Below are positions 52,290 through 61,496 of a DNA stretch of 64,000 nt, piece by piece. Origin of the DNA: an uncultured Porphyromonas sp. (GTDB lineage Bacteria; Bacteroidota; Bacteroidia; Bacteroidales; Porphyromonadaceae); contig CAJPPK010000003.1 in assembly GCA_905372565.1 (NCBI GenBank), positions 62,001 through 126,000 on the forward strand, in the 5' to 3' direction. Made by a program: the position numbers and the translations under genes. The first letter of the stretch is position 1. Every line of letters begins with the position of its first letter. Under the pieces are notes generated by a model that ran no database searches, was not told the origin of the DNA, and saw only the letters and a program-made list of their open reading frames with translations.

Positions 52290-53507
52290 TTACTTGACAT
52301 TATGTAAGAGATGTCCCATGCGCTCCTTCTTTGTCTTCATGTAGAAGGCATTGTGTTCGTTGGGTTGCACCTCCAGAGGTACAGACTCGACGACCTCAAG
52401 TCCATAGGCCTCGAGACCTACACGCTTGATGGGATTATTGGACATAAGGCGCATCTTCCCGACACCGAGCTGACGGAGGATTTGTGCTCCTACGCCATAG
52501 TCTCGTTCGTCTGCCTGATGACCGAGGTGGAGGTTAGCATCGACGGTGTCGAGGCCCTGCTCTTGGAGCTTATAGGCACGGATCTTCTCCATAAGTCCGA
52601 TACCACGTCCTTCCTGATTGAGGTAGACGATTACGCCACGTCCTTCCTGCTCGATGAGCTCCATAGCCTTGTGGAGCTGTTCGCCACATTCACAACGCTG
52701 GGAGCCGAAGATGTCTCCCGTAGCACAGCTTGAGTGGACGCGTACTAGGATGGGGTCGGTAGTGGATAGATCACCCTTGAATAGGGCGATATGCTCTAGA
52801 CCATTACTCTTCTGTCGGAAGGGGATAAGTCGGAAGTCTCCCCACTGAGTGGGCATCGAGACCTCTTCGCCACGCTCGACAGTGCTCTCGGTGCGCAGAC
52901 GGTAGGCGATAAGATCCTTGATGGTGATGATCTTGAGTCCGAAGCGCTGAGCTACCTCCCAGAGCTGTGGTAGGCGAGCCATCGTGCCATCTTCGTTGAT
53001 GATCTCGATGAGGGCAGCTACGGGCTGAAGTCCGGAGAGACGAGCGAGATCGACTGCGGCTTCGGTGTGTCCTGCACGGCGCAGTACGCCCTTATTGCGG
53101 GCTCTGAGCGGGCAGATGTGGCCGGGACGTGCGAGATCGCCAGGAGTAATGCTGGGGTCTGCTAGGGCAAGGATCGTCTGAGCTCTGTCATACATGGATA
53201 CTCCCGTGGTGCAGCCATTACCTAGTCGGTCGACGGTGACCGTGAAGGGGGTTTCATGGACAGAGGTGTTGTTCGGTACCTGCATCTCGAGCTCAAGCTC
53301 CCGAGCTCGATCTTCGGTGATGGGAGCACAAAGGACTCCTCGGCCGTAGCGCATCATGAAGTTGATCTTCTCAGGAGTCACCTTTTCGGCAGCGATGATG
53401 AAGTCACCTTCATTCTCTCTGTCTTCGTCGTCGACGACGATGAGGAACTTCCCCTCACGGAAGTCTTCGAGGGCTTCCTCGATCGTGTTCAGATTAATCT
53501 CACTCAT
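52290..53507 (-). CDS. ribBA: Bifunctional DHBP synthase / GTP cyclohydrolase II
   Basis: This 405-residue fusion makes both precursors of riboflavin. The N-terminal half (about 1-200) is DHBP synthase: FLIVVDDEDRENEGDFIIAAE, GRGVLCAPIT, TGVSMYDRAQTI and GHICPLRARNKGVLRRAGHTEAAVDLARLSG in pieces. The C-terminal half (about 206-405) is GTP cyclohydrolase II, with HSSCATGDIFGSQRCECGEQL carrying the three zinc Cys, VIVYLNQEGRGIGLMEKI and YGVGAQILRQLGVGKMRLMSNNP. Both active sites appear intact. It lies 31 bp after the LptF/G gene and 54 bp before guaB. Confidence 0.96.
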   Translation of the reverse strand: MSEINLNTIEEALEDFREGKFLIVVDDEDRENEGDFIIAAEKVTPEKINFMMRYGRGVLCAPITEDRARELELEMQVPNNTSVHETPFTVTVDRLGNGCTTGVSMYDRAQTILALADPSITPGDLARPGHICPLRARNKGVLRRAGHTEAAVDLARLSGLQPVAALIEIINEDGTMARLPQLWEVAQRFGLKIITIKDLIAYRLRTESTVERGEEVSMPTQWGDFRLIPFRQKSNGLEHIALFKGDLSTTDPILVRVHSSCATGDIFGSQRCECGEQLHKAMELIEQEGRGVIVYLNQEGRGIGLMEKIRAYKLQEQGLDTVDANLHLGHQADERDYGVGAQILRQLGVGKMRLMSNNPIKRVGLEAYGLEVVESVPLEVQPNEHNAFYMKTKKERMGHLLHNVK

Positions 53508-53538
53508 AGTGTTTATATGTATTTGTCGAGCCTAGGAG

Positions 53539-55545
53539 TCAGGAGAGCCTGTCCTCCGAGGAATTGTCTTCGGGTGATGGGAAAGTAACAGCCTTATGGC
53601 TAGGGTTGTTCGCACGTAGCTTCTCTACTTCTTCGGCAATCTGTGTGAGGGTGCTGTGCGTCGTCTTCAGGTCTGCACGTAGATGTGAGCGCACTCTTCC
53701 TAGGAAGAAGAGGAGGGGAAGAGAGACGGGAAGGAGGGCACAGAGCACCATCCCTAGACGTCGATCAGAGGGAAGTAGGGGCGAGAGCTGGGTGGGGAGC
53801 AGGGGTAGGTCACAGAGCTTGCCGACCAAGAGCCGTGAAGACGAGTGACGGAGCTGCTCTGCGAGCCGGTCAAGGGCGAGGGAGAGCTCGGCAAGCTGAT
53901 GCTGTGTCTGGCCTAATATCCACATCTTCCAGAGCGGAGTCGTGAAGAGAGCCCCTTGCTGAAGAGCCTCGGTCTGACGGAGTACGTGACTGACGGCTTC
54001 GGCTCCTTGGACATAGTCTGCTTCCTCGAAGAGGATCTCTTGGTACTCGACACGGCGTACCCCTCGGAAGCCTAGAAGTTTGCGGAAGAAAGCTATGTAG
54101 GCTTCGATGTTTAGCGCAGAGGAGTCTTGGTTCGCCTTATAGAGTAGGAAGATACCGACGGGTGCGAGGATGAGGTTGCTGAGCCACATCCCTAGCCATA
54201 CGGCGATATCTCCGCTTCGGACGAGATTGATCCCGAGGGAGTCAATGATGAAGTAGATGATGAAGAAGAATACCGAGATGATGATGGGCATACCTATCCC
54301 CCCACGACGAACGATCGCCCCGAGAGATGCCCCGATCAGAGCAAAGATGATACAAGCTACTGAGGCTGTCCACTTGCGGTGCCACTCTTGGCGGAAGGTG
54401 CGATACTCATAGAAGGCACGATCATCATAGTCCACATAGATTTGCATCTGACTCTTCGTCTGATTCGCTCGATCTAGGGCGATCTGGAGAGCTATGAGAC
54501 TATCCTGTGCCGAGAGGGAGGGGAGTAGCTCTTGCGCTGCTTGGCTGACCTGCTTCCCTGTGTAGCGCTTCTCTAGCTCCTGGATCCGCTGTCGGTGAGC
54601 CTGCTGTGCGAGGCTGTCCTCGTAGGCATAGCTGCGGTAGCCATAGTGGTTCGTCTGTATCTGGGTATTGATGACCTGCGCCTGTACTAGGCGTGAGCTA
54701 TCGATGATGCGAGTCGATGAGTCGATCGAGTGCTGTAGCTGGCTGAGATTCTTCCCGACATACATGGAGCGAAGCTCGCCTTCGTCCTGCTCTTTGATGT
54801 TCGCATCGAAGTTGATCACGATCTCGCTGTACTTAAAGCGAGGCAGCATGTATGGGGTAGGCTCGGTGGAGGTATTGTAATCTGGGGCGCGTAGGTTCTC
54901 AAAGTTCTGCCCGTCGTAGAGCTTGAGGATAAGGAAGGTCTTACTCTCGTCCATCACGAGGCGTCCAGAGTCCGCACGTATGATGCGGGGACTGAGGTAG
55001 CCACGGCTCATATCATAGACCATCAGGTTGAGAAGCATCCCGTCGGGTCTTCGATCCCGTGTATAGAGGCTGTATCCAGGGATACCTGTATAGAAGACCC
55101 CAGGTGTGAGCTCCATCTCGGGGGAAGCGAACTTCGCCGTGATGACCACCGTCCACATGCGCAGCTGGGACTGGATCATAAGCGTATTAGAGAAGACGAA
55201 GAGCCCGACAGCCATCGCTGTAATCAGCAGCATCAGCGAACGTATGATGCGGTAAAGGCGGACTCCGGAGGCCTTAACGGCAAGGAGCTCCAGGCTTTCC
55301 CCGAGGTTCCCCATCGTCATCACGGTGGATAGCAGGATCGCCAGTGGGAGAGCCATGGGCGTAAAGGCAAGGCAAGCATGGAAGATCACCTCAAGTAGCA
55401 CCAGCGTACTTAGCCCTTTGCCGATAAATTCCTCTGCGTAGCGCCAGAAGAACTGCATCACGACGAAGAACAGACACACCACAAAGCTCATCACGAAGAG
55501 CGGGATGAATTTCCGAAGGATGTATCTATCTATGATCTTGAACAC
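53539..55545 (-). CDS. LptF/LptG-family LPS export permease
   Basis: This 668-residue protein has the YjgP/YjgQ layout: two TM pairs at the N-terminus (FIPLFVMSFVVCLFFVVMQFF, LVLLEVIFHACLAFTPMALPLAILLSTVMTMG in pieces, SLMLLITAMAVGLFVFSNTLMI), a large periplasmic beta-jellyroll domain, then TM helices WTASVACIIFALIGASLGAIV, GIGMPIIISVFFFIIYFIIDS and IAVWLGMWLSNLILAPVGIFLLY. The C-terminal ~180 residues form a helical extension ending in LPLLFFLGRVRSHLRADLKTTHSTL, longer than in Proteobacteria. It should act with LptB (11518-12270). It heads a seven-gene operon; -7 box at 55571-55578. Confidence 0.9.
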   Translation of the reverse strand: MFKIIDRYILRKFIPLFVMSFVVCLFFVVMQFFWRYAEEFIGKGLSTLVLLEVIFHACLAFTPMALPLAILLSTVMTMGNLGESLELLAVKASGVRLYRIIRSLMLLITAMAVGLFVFSNTLMIQSQLRMWTVVITAKFASPEMELTPGVFYTGIPGYSLYTRDRRPDGMLLNLMVYDMSRGYLSPRIIRADSGRLVMDESKTFLILKLYDGQNFENLRAPDYNTSTEPTPYMLPRFKYSEIVINFDANIKEQDEGELRSMYVGKNLSQLQHSIDSSTRIIDSSRLVQAQVINTQIQTNHYGYRSYAYEDSLAQQAHRQRIQELEKRYTGKQVSQAAQELLPSLSAQDSLIALQIALDRANQTKSQMQIYVDYDDRAFYEYRTFRQEWHRKWTASVACIIFALIGASLGAIVRRGGIGMPIIISVFFFIIYFIIDSLGINLVRSGDIAVWLGMWLSNLILAPVGIFLLYKANQDSSALNIEAYIAFFRKLLGFRGVRRVEYQEILFEEADYVQGAEAVSHVLRQTEALQQGALFTTPLWKMWILGQTQHQLAELSLALDRLAEQLRHSSSRLLVGKLCDLPLLPTQLSPLLPSDRRLGMVLCALLPVSLPLLFFLGRVRSHLRADLKTTHSTLTQIAEEVEKLRANNPSHKAVTFPSPEDNSSEDRLS

Positions 55546-55570
55546 GTCTTCTTAGGCTAATTTATTGCCA

Positions 55571-55578
55571 CAAAGATA
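55571..55578 (-). promoter_or_regulatory. -7 box (TATCTTTG) for the seven-gene LptF/G operon
   Basis: An exact TAnnTTTG match on the minus strand, 26 bp upstream of the permease start. Confidence 0.5.
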
Positions 55579-55759
55579 CATCTTTTCTGCGTGGTCGAGT
55601 ACGCAGACCTAGCTCGCTCCCCGACTGAGAATAAGCCTCTCCGACAGCAGTGATCCATCGGCCGGTCTTGCTCCCTAGGGAGCTTGCCTTGGGAGGGCTG
55701 GGAGAGCTGGAGTCGAGTGTGCTATTTCTCTCCTACCTAGGACGAAGGCTCTTCGGTGA

Positions 55760-55837
55760 AATGCTTACCTTTATGATGACGAAGGTAGAGGTTTGCTCTA
55801 GGCAAGGTCTACCTTCGTCTACTCCAAGGTCTACCTT
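55760..55837. repeat. 22-bp-period array, AAGGTAGACCTT family, copy 3 (4 units)
   Basis: Units start at 55760 (AATGCTTACCTT), 55782 (AAGGTAGAGGTT), 55804 and 55826 (both AAGGTCTACCTT), exactly 22 bp apart. It lies in the 469-bp gap between the divergent LptF/G operon and the BamE/DUF4476 gene, about 180 bp from each start codon. The remainder of the gap holds the LptF/G -7 box and otherwise nothing I can assign. Confidence 0.87.
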
Positions 55838-56014
55838 AGCTCCGAGGGTGGCATCCTTCGTCTAGAGTGGAGCTGTGAGTAAGATAGGCGGAGGGTGTGC
55901 TAAAGTAGAGCCTGAGAGCGTTCTTATACCAAAGAAGCGTCGAGGTAGCGGTTCGCTGAGAGCCTTCTCTGAAGGGCACTACCTAGAGTTATTCAACTTC
56001 TAACAACAGAACAA

Positions 56015-56668
56015 ATGAAGCCACAGATCGTCTTATACAGCCTAGTGACCGCTGTTAGTCTTAGCTCTTGCGGGATTTCTTCGATCCTAGGAGTAGAGTC
56101 CAATACCGATCGCATTGAGCGAGGCATGAGTAGAGAGGAGGTGCAGCGCATCTTAGGTCGACCTGAGTCCCGAAGTCTAGGCTACGACGGGGAGGAAATC
56201 TGGGTGTATCGCTCCAATGACCTCTTCGATACGGGACGGATCACCGAGATCACGTTCTATCATGGACGTGTCGCTCGGATGAATACCTACCGTGCTGGCG
56301 AGAGAAGACGGGAGGATTCCTATCCCTCTTACCCCAGTTATCCCGAGCGAGGAGACTACCCTCGCTACGAAGACTCACGCCGCTGTATGTCGGACAATGC
56401 GTTCCAGCGATTCATTTACGATGTCCAGCGCCAGTCATTCAAGGATGATAAGCTCCGCTACATCTATGATGCGGCTCAGCGAAACTACTTCACCGTCCAG
56501 CAGGCCGAGCGTCTTCTCCGTCTTTTCTCTTGGGATGATGAGAAGCTTCAGGTGCTTCAGGCGGTAGCACCTCGCTTGGTTAATGCCTATGAGTCCTACC
56601 GTCTCGTCGAGCTCTTTACCTTCGACAGCGGGAAGCGTAAGGCGCGTCGGATCCTAGGCTTCCGCTAA
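56015..56668 (+). CDS. Lipoprotein with BamE/SmpA-like and DUF4476 domains
   Basis: This 217-residue protein carries a lipoprotein signal (MKPQIVLYSLVTAVSLSSC, Cys19). The first part of the mature chain (DRIERGMSREEVQRILGRPESRSLGYDGEEIWVY ... ITEITFYHGRVARM) resembles the BamE/SmpA fold with its G-M-S-x-x-E-V-x-x-x-L-G-x-P motif. A Tyr/Pro-rich linker (DSYPSYPSYPERGDYPRYED) follows, then a helical DUF4476-like domain (MSDNAFQRFIYDVQRQSFKDDKL, FTVQQAERLLRLFSWDDEKLQVLQ, FTFDSGKRKARRIL). The combination suggests an outer-membrane-associated role; the exact function is unknown. It ends at the strong hairpin at 56696-56735. Confidence 0.72.
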   Translation: MKPQIVLYSLVTAVSLSSCGISSILGVESNTDRIERGMSREEVQRILGRPESRSLGYDGEEIWVYRSNDLFDTGRITEITFYHGRVARMNTYRAGERRREDSYPSYPSYPERGDYPRYEDSRRCMSDNAFQRFIYDVQRQSFKDDKLRYIYDAAQRNYFTVQQAERLLRLFSWDDEKLQVLQAVAPRLVNAYESYRLVELFTFDSGKRKARRILGFR

Positions 56669-56695
56669 AGCCTCACATTAGCTAGTAGAATAAAA

Positions 56696-56740
56696 GATCG
56701 CCCCCACGCTCCGAGCGGAGTGTGGGGGCGATCTTCTTTA
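56696..56740. terminator. Terminator between the DUF4476 gene and the convergent outer-membrane receptor gene
   Basis: GATCGCCCCCAC and GTGGGGGCGATC pair, with the inner GCTCCG/CGGAGT stem, followed by TTCTTTAG. It lies about 30 bp after the DUF4476-gene stop. Confidence 0.85.
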
Positions 56741-56812
56741 GTTGGTGACCTACCTTGGGGGAGACAAGCGATGCGCTCTAGGGAGGTGTAGATGATTGCT
56801 TCGAGGGACGAC

Positions 56813-59632
56813 CTAGAAGGGAGGAGGCCCCATAGGACCACGTCCGTGCTGCTTCATGTCTGATTTCGAAGCTCCAGCGCTGAAGCTATCGAAGCGGTAG
56901 ATGAAGTGGAGCATGACGTAGCGACCTAGCGTGTTAGACTCTTCGGTGATGCTATTGAGTGCCGTGATCTCACGATAGATGCTACGACGGGAGTCGAGGA
57001 GGTCGTAGCCCTTGAGGCGAATCGTAGCTTTCTTATTAGCAAGGAAGCTGTAGGAGAGCCCTGCGTTCAGCAACCATTGGTCTTGATTGAACCCAGAAGC
57101 GTAGCCTCGGGAGGTGGTGTAGGTCGCTTCTCCCTCGAAGGTGAAGCCTAGAGGTAGCTGGATATTGCTCGTGTAGCCGAGGCTATAGTCCTTGGTGGCA
57201 GGTGTCGTAGCTGAGGGGAGCGTGTTCGATGCGTTGTAGTAGCCGAGGACACCACGCAGGCTCATGTCGATGCCTTGGTGACGATAGGTCAGTGACAGGT
57301 CTTCTCGTAGGCGAAGGGTGTGAGAGCGGTTCTTTTCTCCGTTGATAAAGCTGTTGGAGCGGATGAAGCTGTTGAAAGAGCTTAGACGAAGAGAGAACTT
57401 ACTCCCGAGCGACTGCGTGACGAAGCCACCGAAGCCAGCGAAACCATTGCCGTCCACATTCGTATAGTCGATCGTCCGTGCCCCTGTCGTTAGATCATAG
57501 CGGGAGCGAGAGATGATGTCATTCTGCACGAACTGGGCATGCCCGAAGAGGGCAAACATCGTCTTCGAGGCGGAGAAGAACTTGTTGAATCGCCCGAAGA
57601 GATTGTGCTGGAAGCCTGGAGCTAGGTCGGGATTCCCGATATAGGATACCAGCGGATTGGTGACGTCCTGCACGGGAGAGAGCTCTTCGTTAGTCGGCTG
57701 GAAGCTACGGCCAGAGTAGTCGATACGTAGCTCAGTGCCTCGCTGGGGCTTGTAGCTGAAGCGTAGGGTAGGAGAGTAGTTGAGAGTCGTGCGAGAGATA
57801 TCTGGTGTCGCACTGCCACCTACGATAGAGTGGCTCTTGAGCTGGGAGGAGGTGACATTGATCCCCGCTGTGAGGTCATAGACCTTGCCCTTCTTCTTCA
57901 GAGCTAGACCGACCTGATGGGAGAGGAAGGAAGACTCGAACTCGTTACTATAGGTCGCATTTCGGCTCGTATAGCTCCCCGTAGCATCAGCATCGAAGGC
58001 ATCTCGCTGACTGCGGGCACTGGATCCATTGATCTGATAGGTAAGCTGGGTGAAGTAACCCTTGCCTAGAGGCTCGACATAGCCTAGTCTAGCACGATAA
58101 GATCCCGTACGGCTCTTGCTCTCGATGCGCTGGTCGATGACCGAGGAGAGCGATGAGGAGCGGTTGTAAGTGTTGGACTGGTAGGTACCATCACCCGTCT
58201 CACGCTCTAGACCGAAGTTACCCGAGAGGGTGAGGGTACGTCCTCGATCATTGAGACGTCGGCTCAGCTCCATACGTAGGCTAGTATTTAGCTGATCTTG
58301 GAGGGTAGACTGAAGGAGCGTAGAGGAGTTGATCCGAGCACCCGTGGCATCCTCGAGCGTCTCATTGGTCGAGCTATAGGTGCCACGACCATGACCGATA
58401 CGGATCTGAGGCATGAAGTTCAGTTCGGTTAGGCTATCAGGCTTCCACTTCAAGCGTAGGTTGGCAGCATAGGCGTCCTTATCATTCAGCTCACTGCTCT
58501 TACCCGTCTCGGTGGTAGAGCCCGTGGAGAGGAAGTTCTGCTGTGTACGAGCGAGCTGTTTGTCGGTCTTGCTATTTCCGATGAGGGCGTTGCCGTTGAG
58601 AGAGAACTTGGGGGAGAAGGTATGGCTGAGGTTGCCTCCTAGTACCTTGGAGGTTAGGATCCCGTTGGCATCGAAGCGAGGCATTCCACCGCCAGCACGT
58701 CGTCTGCCTCCTCGTCCCTGCAGTCCCATCATGAAGCTCGTGCTACTGAGATCCTGGGAGATGTCTGAGAAGCCGGCATTGTTGGTATTGTTCAAGCTTC
58801 CGAGGATGGTGAACTGATTGTCGTCAGCGAAACGGCTTAGGGTTAAGTTCCCTTCGTAGCGTTTGTCGGTACCTCCGCCGACGTAGGCCGTGCCGAAGAG
58901 CCCCCTCTTCTTCCCAGGTTTGATGGTGAGGTTGATGACGGTCTCTTCGTTGCCATCAGAGAAGCCTGATAGTCGTGAGGTCTCGCTCTCTCGGTCTACG
59001 ACCTGTACCTTCTGTACGACCTCTGCGGGGAGGTTGTTGAGTGCTACCTTTGGGTCGCCTTCGAAGAAGCGCTTCCCATCGACCATGATCTGCTTGATGA
59101 CTTTGCCGTTGATCGTGATTTGCCCATTTTCGTCGATCGTTGCTCCAGGGAGTTTCTTGACGAGGTCAGCCACGACAGCCCCTTGGTTTACCGTGAAGCT
59201 CCCCGCATTGTACTCGAGGGTATCGCCTTTGATGGTGACTTCGTTAGCCTTCCCGACGACCTGTACGGCAGAGAGCTCCTTGCCTTCCTCTTCGAGGATG
59301 AGGGAGGGGAGGGTAAGGCTCTGACTCATCAGCTGTATGGTCTGGCTGTGCGTCTTGTAGCCAACGAAGGAGATGCGTAGCGTGTAGCTACCTCGTGGGA
59401 TCGCACGTAGCAGGTAGGAGCCATCTTGGCTCGTGATCGCTCCAGTCTGGAGCTTGCCGTCAGCCTTCAATAGACTCACGTTAGCTCCTAGGAGGCCTTC
59501 ATTCTTTTGGGTAACCACCTTTCCCTTGAGAGTGAAAAGGCTATCGGTCGTGGCATGAGTAGGGAGGTAGCTCCCGAGGAGTAAGAGGAGCAAGCCCAGC
59601 CACCAGCCGATGGATCTAAGTGATAAAGTCAT
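56813..59632 (-). CDS. TonB-dependent outer-membrane beta-barrel protein with carboxypeptidase-regulatory-like domain
   Basis: This 939-residue protein begins with a signal peptide (SIGWWLGLLLLLLGSYLPTHA). A CarboxypepD_reg-like beta-sandwich follows (about 33-115: FTLKGKVVTQKNEGLLGANVSL, GSYTLRISFVGYKT), then a plug-like domain (about 125-215: LEYNAGSFTVNQGAVVADLVKKLPGATIDENGQITINGKVI in pieces, and KRFFEGDPKVALNNLP). The rest is a large beta-barrel with frequent aromatic-ended strands and ends ...LHFIYRFDSF, then a short Gly/Pro-rich tail (KSDMKQHGRGPMGPPPF). It matches the OMP_b-brl_3 TonB-receptor group. No SusD-like partner is adjacent; the ligand is unknown. Confidence 0.85.
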   Translation of the reverse strand: MTLSLRSIGWWLGLLLLLLGSYLPTHATTDSLFTLKGKVVTQKNEGLLGANVSLLKADGKLQTGAITSQDGSYLLRAIPRGSYTLRISFVGYKTHSQTIQLMSQSLTLPSLILEEEGKELSAVQVVGKANEVTIKGDTLEYNAGSFTVNQGAVVADLVKKLPGATIDENGQITINGKVIKQIMVDGKRFFEGDPKVALNNLPAEVVQKVQVVDRESETSRLSGFSDGNEETVINLTIKPGKKRGLFGTAYVGGGTDKRYEGNLTLSRFADDNQFTILGSLNNTNNAGFSDISQDLSSTSFMMGLQGRGGRRRAGGGMPRFDANGILTSKVLGGNLSHTFSPKFSLNGNALIGNSKTDKQLARTQQNFLSTGSTTETGKSSELNDKDAYAANLRLKWKPDSLTELNFMPQIRIGHGRGTYSSTNETLEDATGARINSSTLLQSTLQDQLNTSLRMELSRRLNDRGRTLTLSGNFGLERETGDGTYQSNTYNRSSSLSSVIDQRIESKSRTGSYRARLGYVEPLGKGYFTQLTYQINGSSARSQRDAFDADATGSYTSRNATYSNEFESSFLSHQVGLALKKKGKVYDLTAGINVTSSQLKSHSIVGGSATPDISRTTLNYSPTLRFSYKPQRGTELRIDYSGRSFQPTNEELSPVQDVTNPLVSYIGNPDLAPGFQHNLFGRFNKFFSASKTMFALFGHAQFVQNDIISRSRYDLTTGARTIDYTNVDGNGFAGFGGFVTQSLGSKFSLRLSSFNSFIRSNSFINGEKNRSHTLRLREDLSLTYRHQGIDMSLRGVLGYYNASNTLPSATTPATKDYSLGYTSNIQLPLGFTFEGEATYTTSRGYASGFNQDQWLLNAGLSYSFLANKKATIRLKGYDLLDSRRSIYREITALNSITEESNTLGRYVMLHFIYRFDSFSAGASKSDMKQHGRGPMGPPPF

Positions 59633-59770
59633 AATCGTATCTAGCTGTTAAGTCAGTCGTCGTTATACAGCTTAGAGCGTGTGCAAAGGATAAGGTTTAA
59701 TCGTGCCATGCTTCCGCTCTGTCTGGATGCTGATGGGCTGTCTCCTTATCTGATCTGATGGATCGAAGCA

Positions 59771-59810
59771 GAAGCGCCTGTCTACTCCCTAGGGAGCGGA
59801 CAGGCGCTTC
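59771..59810 (-). terminator. Terminator after ahpF
   Basis: GAAGCGCCTGTC (59771-59782) pairs with GACAGGCGCTTC (59799-59810), with an inner CTCCCTAGGGAG palindrome. It lies 27 bp past the ahpF stop. Confidence 0.8.
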
Positions 59811-59836
59811 TATATTATATGTGTGAGAAGGCGCTC

Positions 59837-61387
59837 TTACTTGCCAGAGCGGATGCGGTCGTCGAAGGCCGTGAGGGCTGCCTTAGCTCCTTCGCCCATG
59901 GCGATGACGATCTGCTTGTAGGGGACAGTCGAGCAGTCTCCTGCTGCGTAGATGCCAGGGACGGAGGTGCGGCAACGCTCGTCGATGACGATCTCACCAC
60001 GCTGGAGCTCTACGAGCCCTTCGAAGGGCTTCGTGTTGGCAGCAAGGCCGATCTGGACGAAGAGACCGTCGAGCGTGAGGACTTCTTCCGCTCCACCATC
60101 ACGAGGGGCGATACGTAGGCCGGTGACCTTGGTGCCATCTCCGAGGACTTCCTTCGTCGCTACAGCCTTGCGGATGGTGACATTGGAGAGGCTAGCTGCC
60201 TTCTCCTGGAGGACGGTGTCAGCACGCAGGGTATCTGCGAACTCGAGGACAACGACTGAGCGACAGATGCCTGCTAGGTCGATAGCTGCTTCGATACCGG
60301 AGTTCCCGCCACCGATGACAGCGATGTCCTTGCCCTTGAAGAAAGGTCCATCACAGTGAGGGCAGAAGGCTACACCACGACCGATATGCTCCGCTTCACC
60401 TGGCACGTTGAGCTTGCGCCAGGAAGCCCCCGTAGCGAGGATCACCTGAGGAGCGGTAAGCTCTTCGCCGAGGTTGGTCTTGACGGTCTTATCTCCGTCT
60501 TCGCCGTTGATGACCTCGGATACCTGACGGCTGTCGAGGAGGTCGATGCTGTAGTCCTCGGCATGCTTGCGCAGGTCTGCTGCGAGCTGAGTGCCGGTCG
60601 TCTTAGCTACTGAGGGGATGTTCTCGATGCCCGTAGTCTCATTGACTTGTCCACCGATGCGCTCAGCGACGACGGCGACCTTCAGCCCCTTACGAGCGGA
60701 ATAGATCGCTGAAGCGATCCCTGCAGGGCCACCTCCGACGACGATGAGATCATAGCTACGACGGATAGGTTCGTCTGATAGGGGCTGTGCTCCGACCTTC
60801 TGCTCAAGAGCTACGAGAAGCTCACCGAGGGAAGCCTTGCCGACATGAATTAGCTCGTCGCCTGCATAGACTGCAGGGACAGATGCGATGCTACGAGCGT
60901 CTACTTCTTCCTGGAAGAGAGCTCCATCGACCATTTCGTGCTCGATCCCTTCGTTGTAGAGGGAGAAGAGGTTGAGAGCCTGCACGACTTCGGGGCAGTT
61001 GGTACAGCTTAGCGAAGCGTAGGTGGTGAGGCGAAGTGGCGTCTTGAGCGCTTGGATGCGGCGGATGAAGACTTCCTCGGGGAGATTCTTACCCTGTCCA
61101 TCAGCGTTGAGGACAGCTAGGATCAGTGAGGTAAACTCATGTCCACCAGGGATCGCACGGAAGGAGATGCCCGTAGGACGTCCTTCCTTGAGGAGGCTTA
61201 GGCGAAGAGCTTCTGCATTGCCTTCTTCGAGAGATAGACGCTCGCTCGTAGAGACGAAGTCACGTACCATGGTGAGGAGTTCCTCAGCCTTGGGATGCCC
61301 TGCATGGTCTACACGGAGGGTAAAGTTGCTCTTGAGCCCTGCGAAGAGGCCACGGAGCTGAGAGAGTATGTTCTGATCAAGTTGCAT
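59837..61387 (-). CDS. ahpF: Alkyl hydroperoxide reductase flavoprotein subunit AhpF
   Basis: This 516-residue flavoenzyme uses NADH to re-reduce AhpC. The N-terminal double thioredoxin-like domain (about 1-195) has YASLSCTNCPEVVQALN with the CxxC pair. A pyridine-nucleotide-disulfide core follows: LIVVGGGPAGIASAIYSARKG (FAD), the second CxxC in GVAFCPHCDGPFFKGKD, then AVIGGGNSGIEAAIDLAG (NADH), and GIYAAGDCSTVPYKQI at the end. All redox cysteines are present. It follows ahpC by about 109 bp; that gap contains a hairpin. Confidence 0.96.
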   Translation of the reverse strand: MQLDQNILSQLRGLFAGLKSNFTLRVDHAGHPKAEELLTMVRDFVSTSERLSLEEGNAEALRLSLLKEGRPTGISFRAIPGGHEFTSLILAVLNADGQGKNLPEEVFIRRIQALKTPLRLTTYASLSCTNCPEVVQALNLFSLYNEGIEHEMVDGALFQEEVDARSIASVPAVYAGDELIHVGKASLGELLVALEQKVGAQPLSDEPIRRSYDLIVVGGGPAGIASAIYSARKGLKVAVVAERIGGQVNETTGIENIPSVAKTTGTQLAADLRKHAEDYSIDLLDSRQVSEVINGEDGDKTVKTNLGEELTAPQVILATGASWRKLNVPGEAEHIGRGVAFCPHCDGPFFKGKDIAVIGGGNSGIEAAIDLAGICRSVVVLEFADTLRADTVLQEKAASLSNVTIRKAVATKEVLGDGTKVTGLRIAPRDGGAEEVLTLDGLFVQIGLAANTKPFEGLVELQRGEIVIDERCRTSVPGIYAAGDCSTVPYKQIVIAMGEGAKAALTAFDDRIRSGK

Positions 61388-61421
61388 AGGAAGGTAAGTC
61401 AGATAGGTTGGGATACAAGAA

Positions 61422-61463
61422 GCGAGGGAGAAGGGGTCTCCAGTGAGCCTCTCCTCCCTCGCT
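61422..61463 (-). promoter_or_regulatory. Intercistronic hairpin between ahpC and ahpF
   Basis: GCGAGGGAGAAGG pairs with CCTCTCCTCCCTCGC, with one bulge. It lies between ahpC and ahpF on the minus strand and is followed only by TTCTTGT, not a long T-run. It could be a partial terminator or an mRNA-stability element that makes ahpC more abundant than ahpF. Confidence 0.5.
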
Positions 61464-61496
61464 GAGATACGTCTGAGTCTAGATCGAGCCTAAGGC

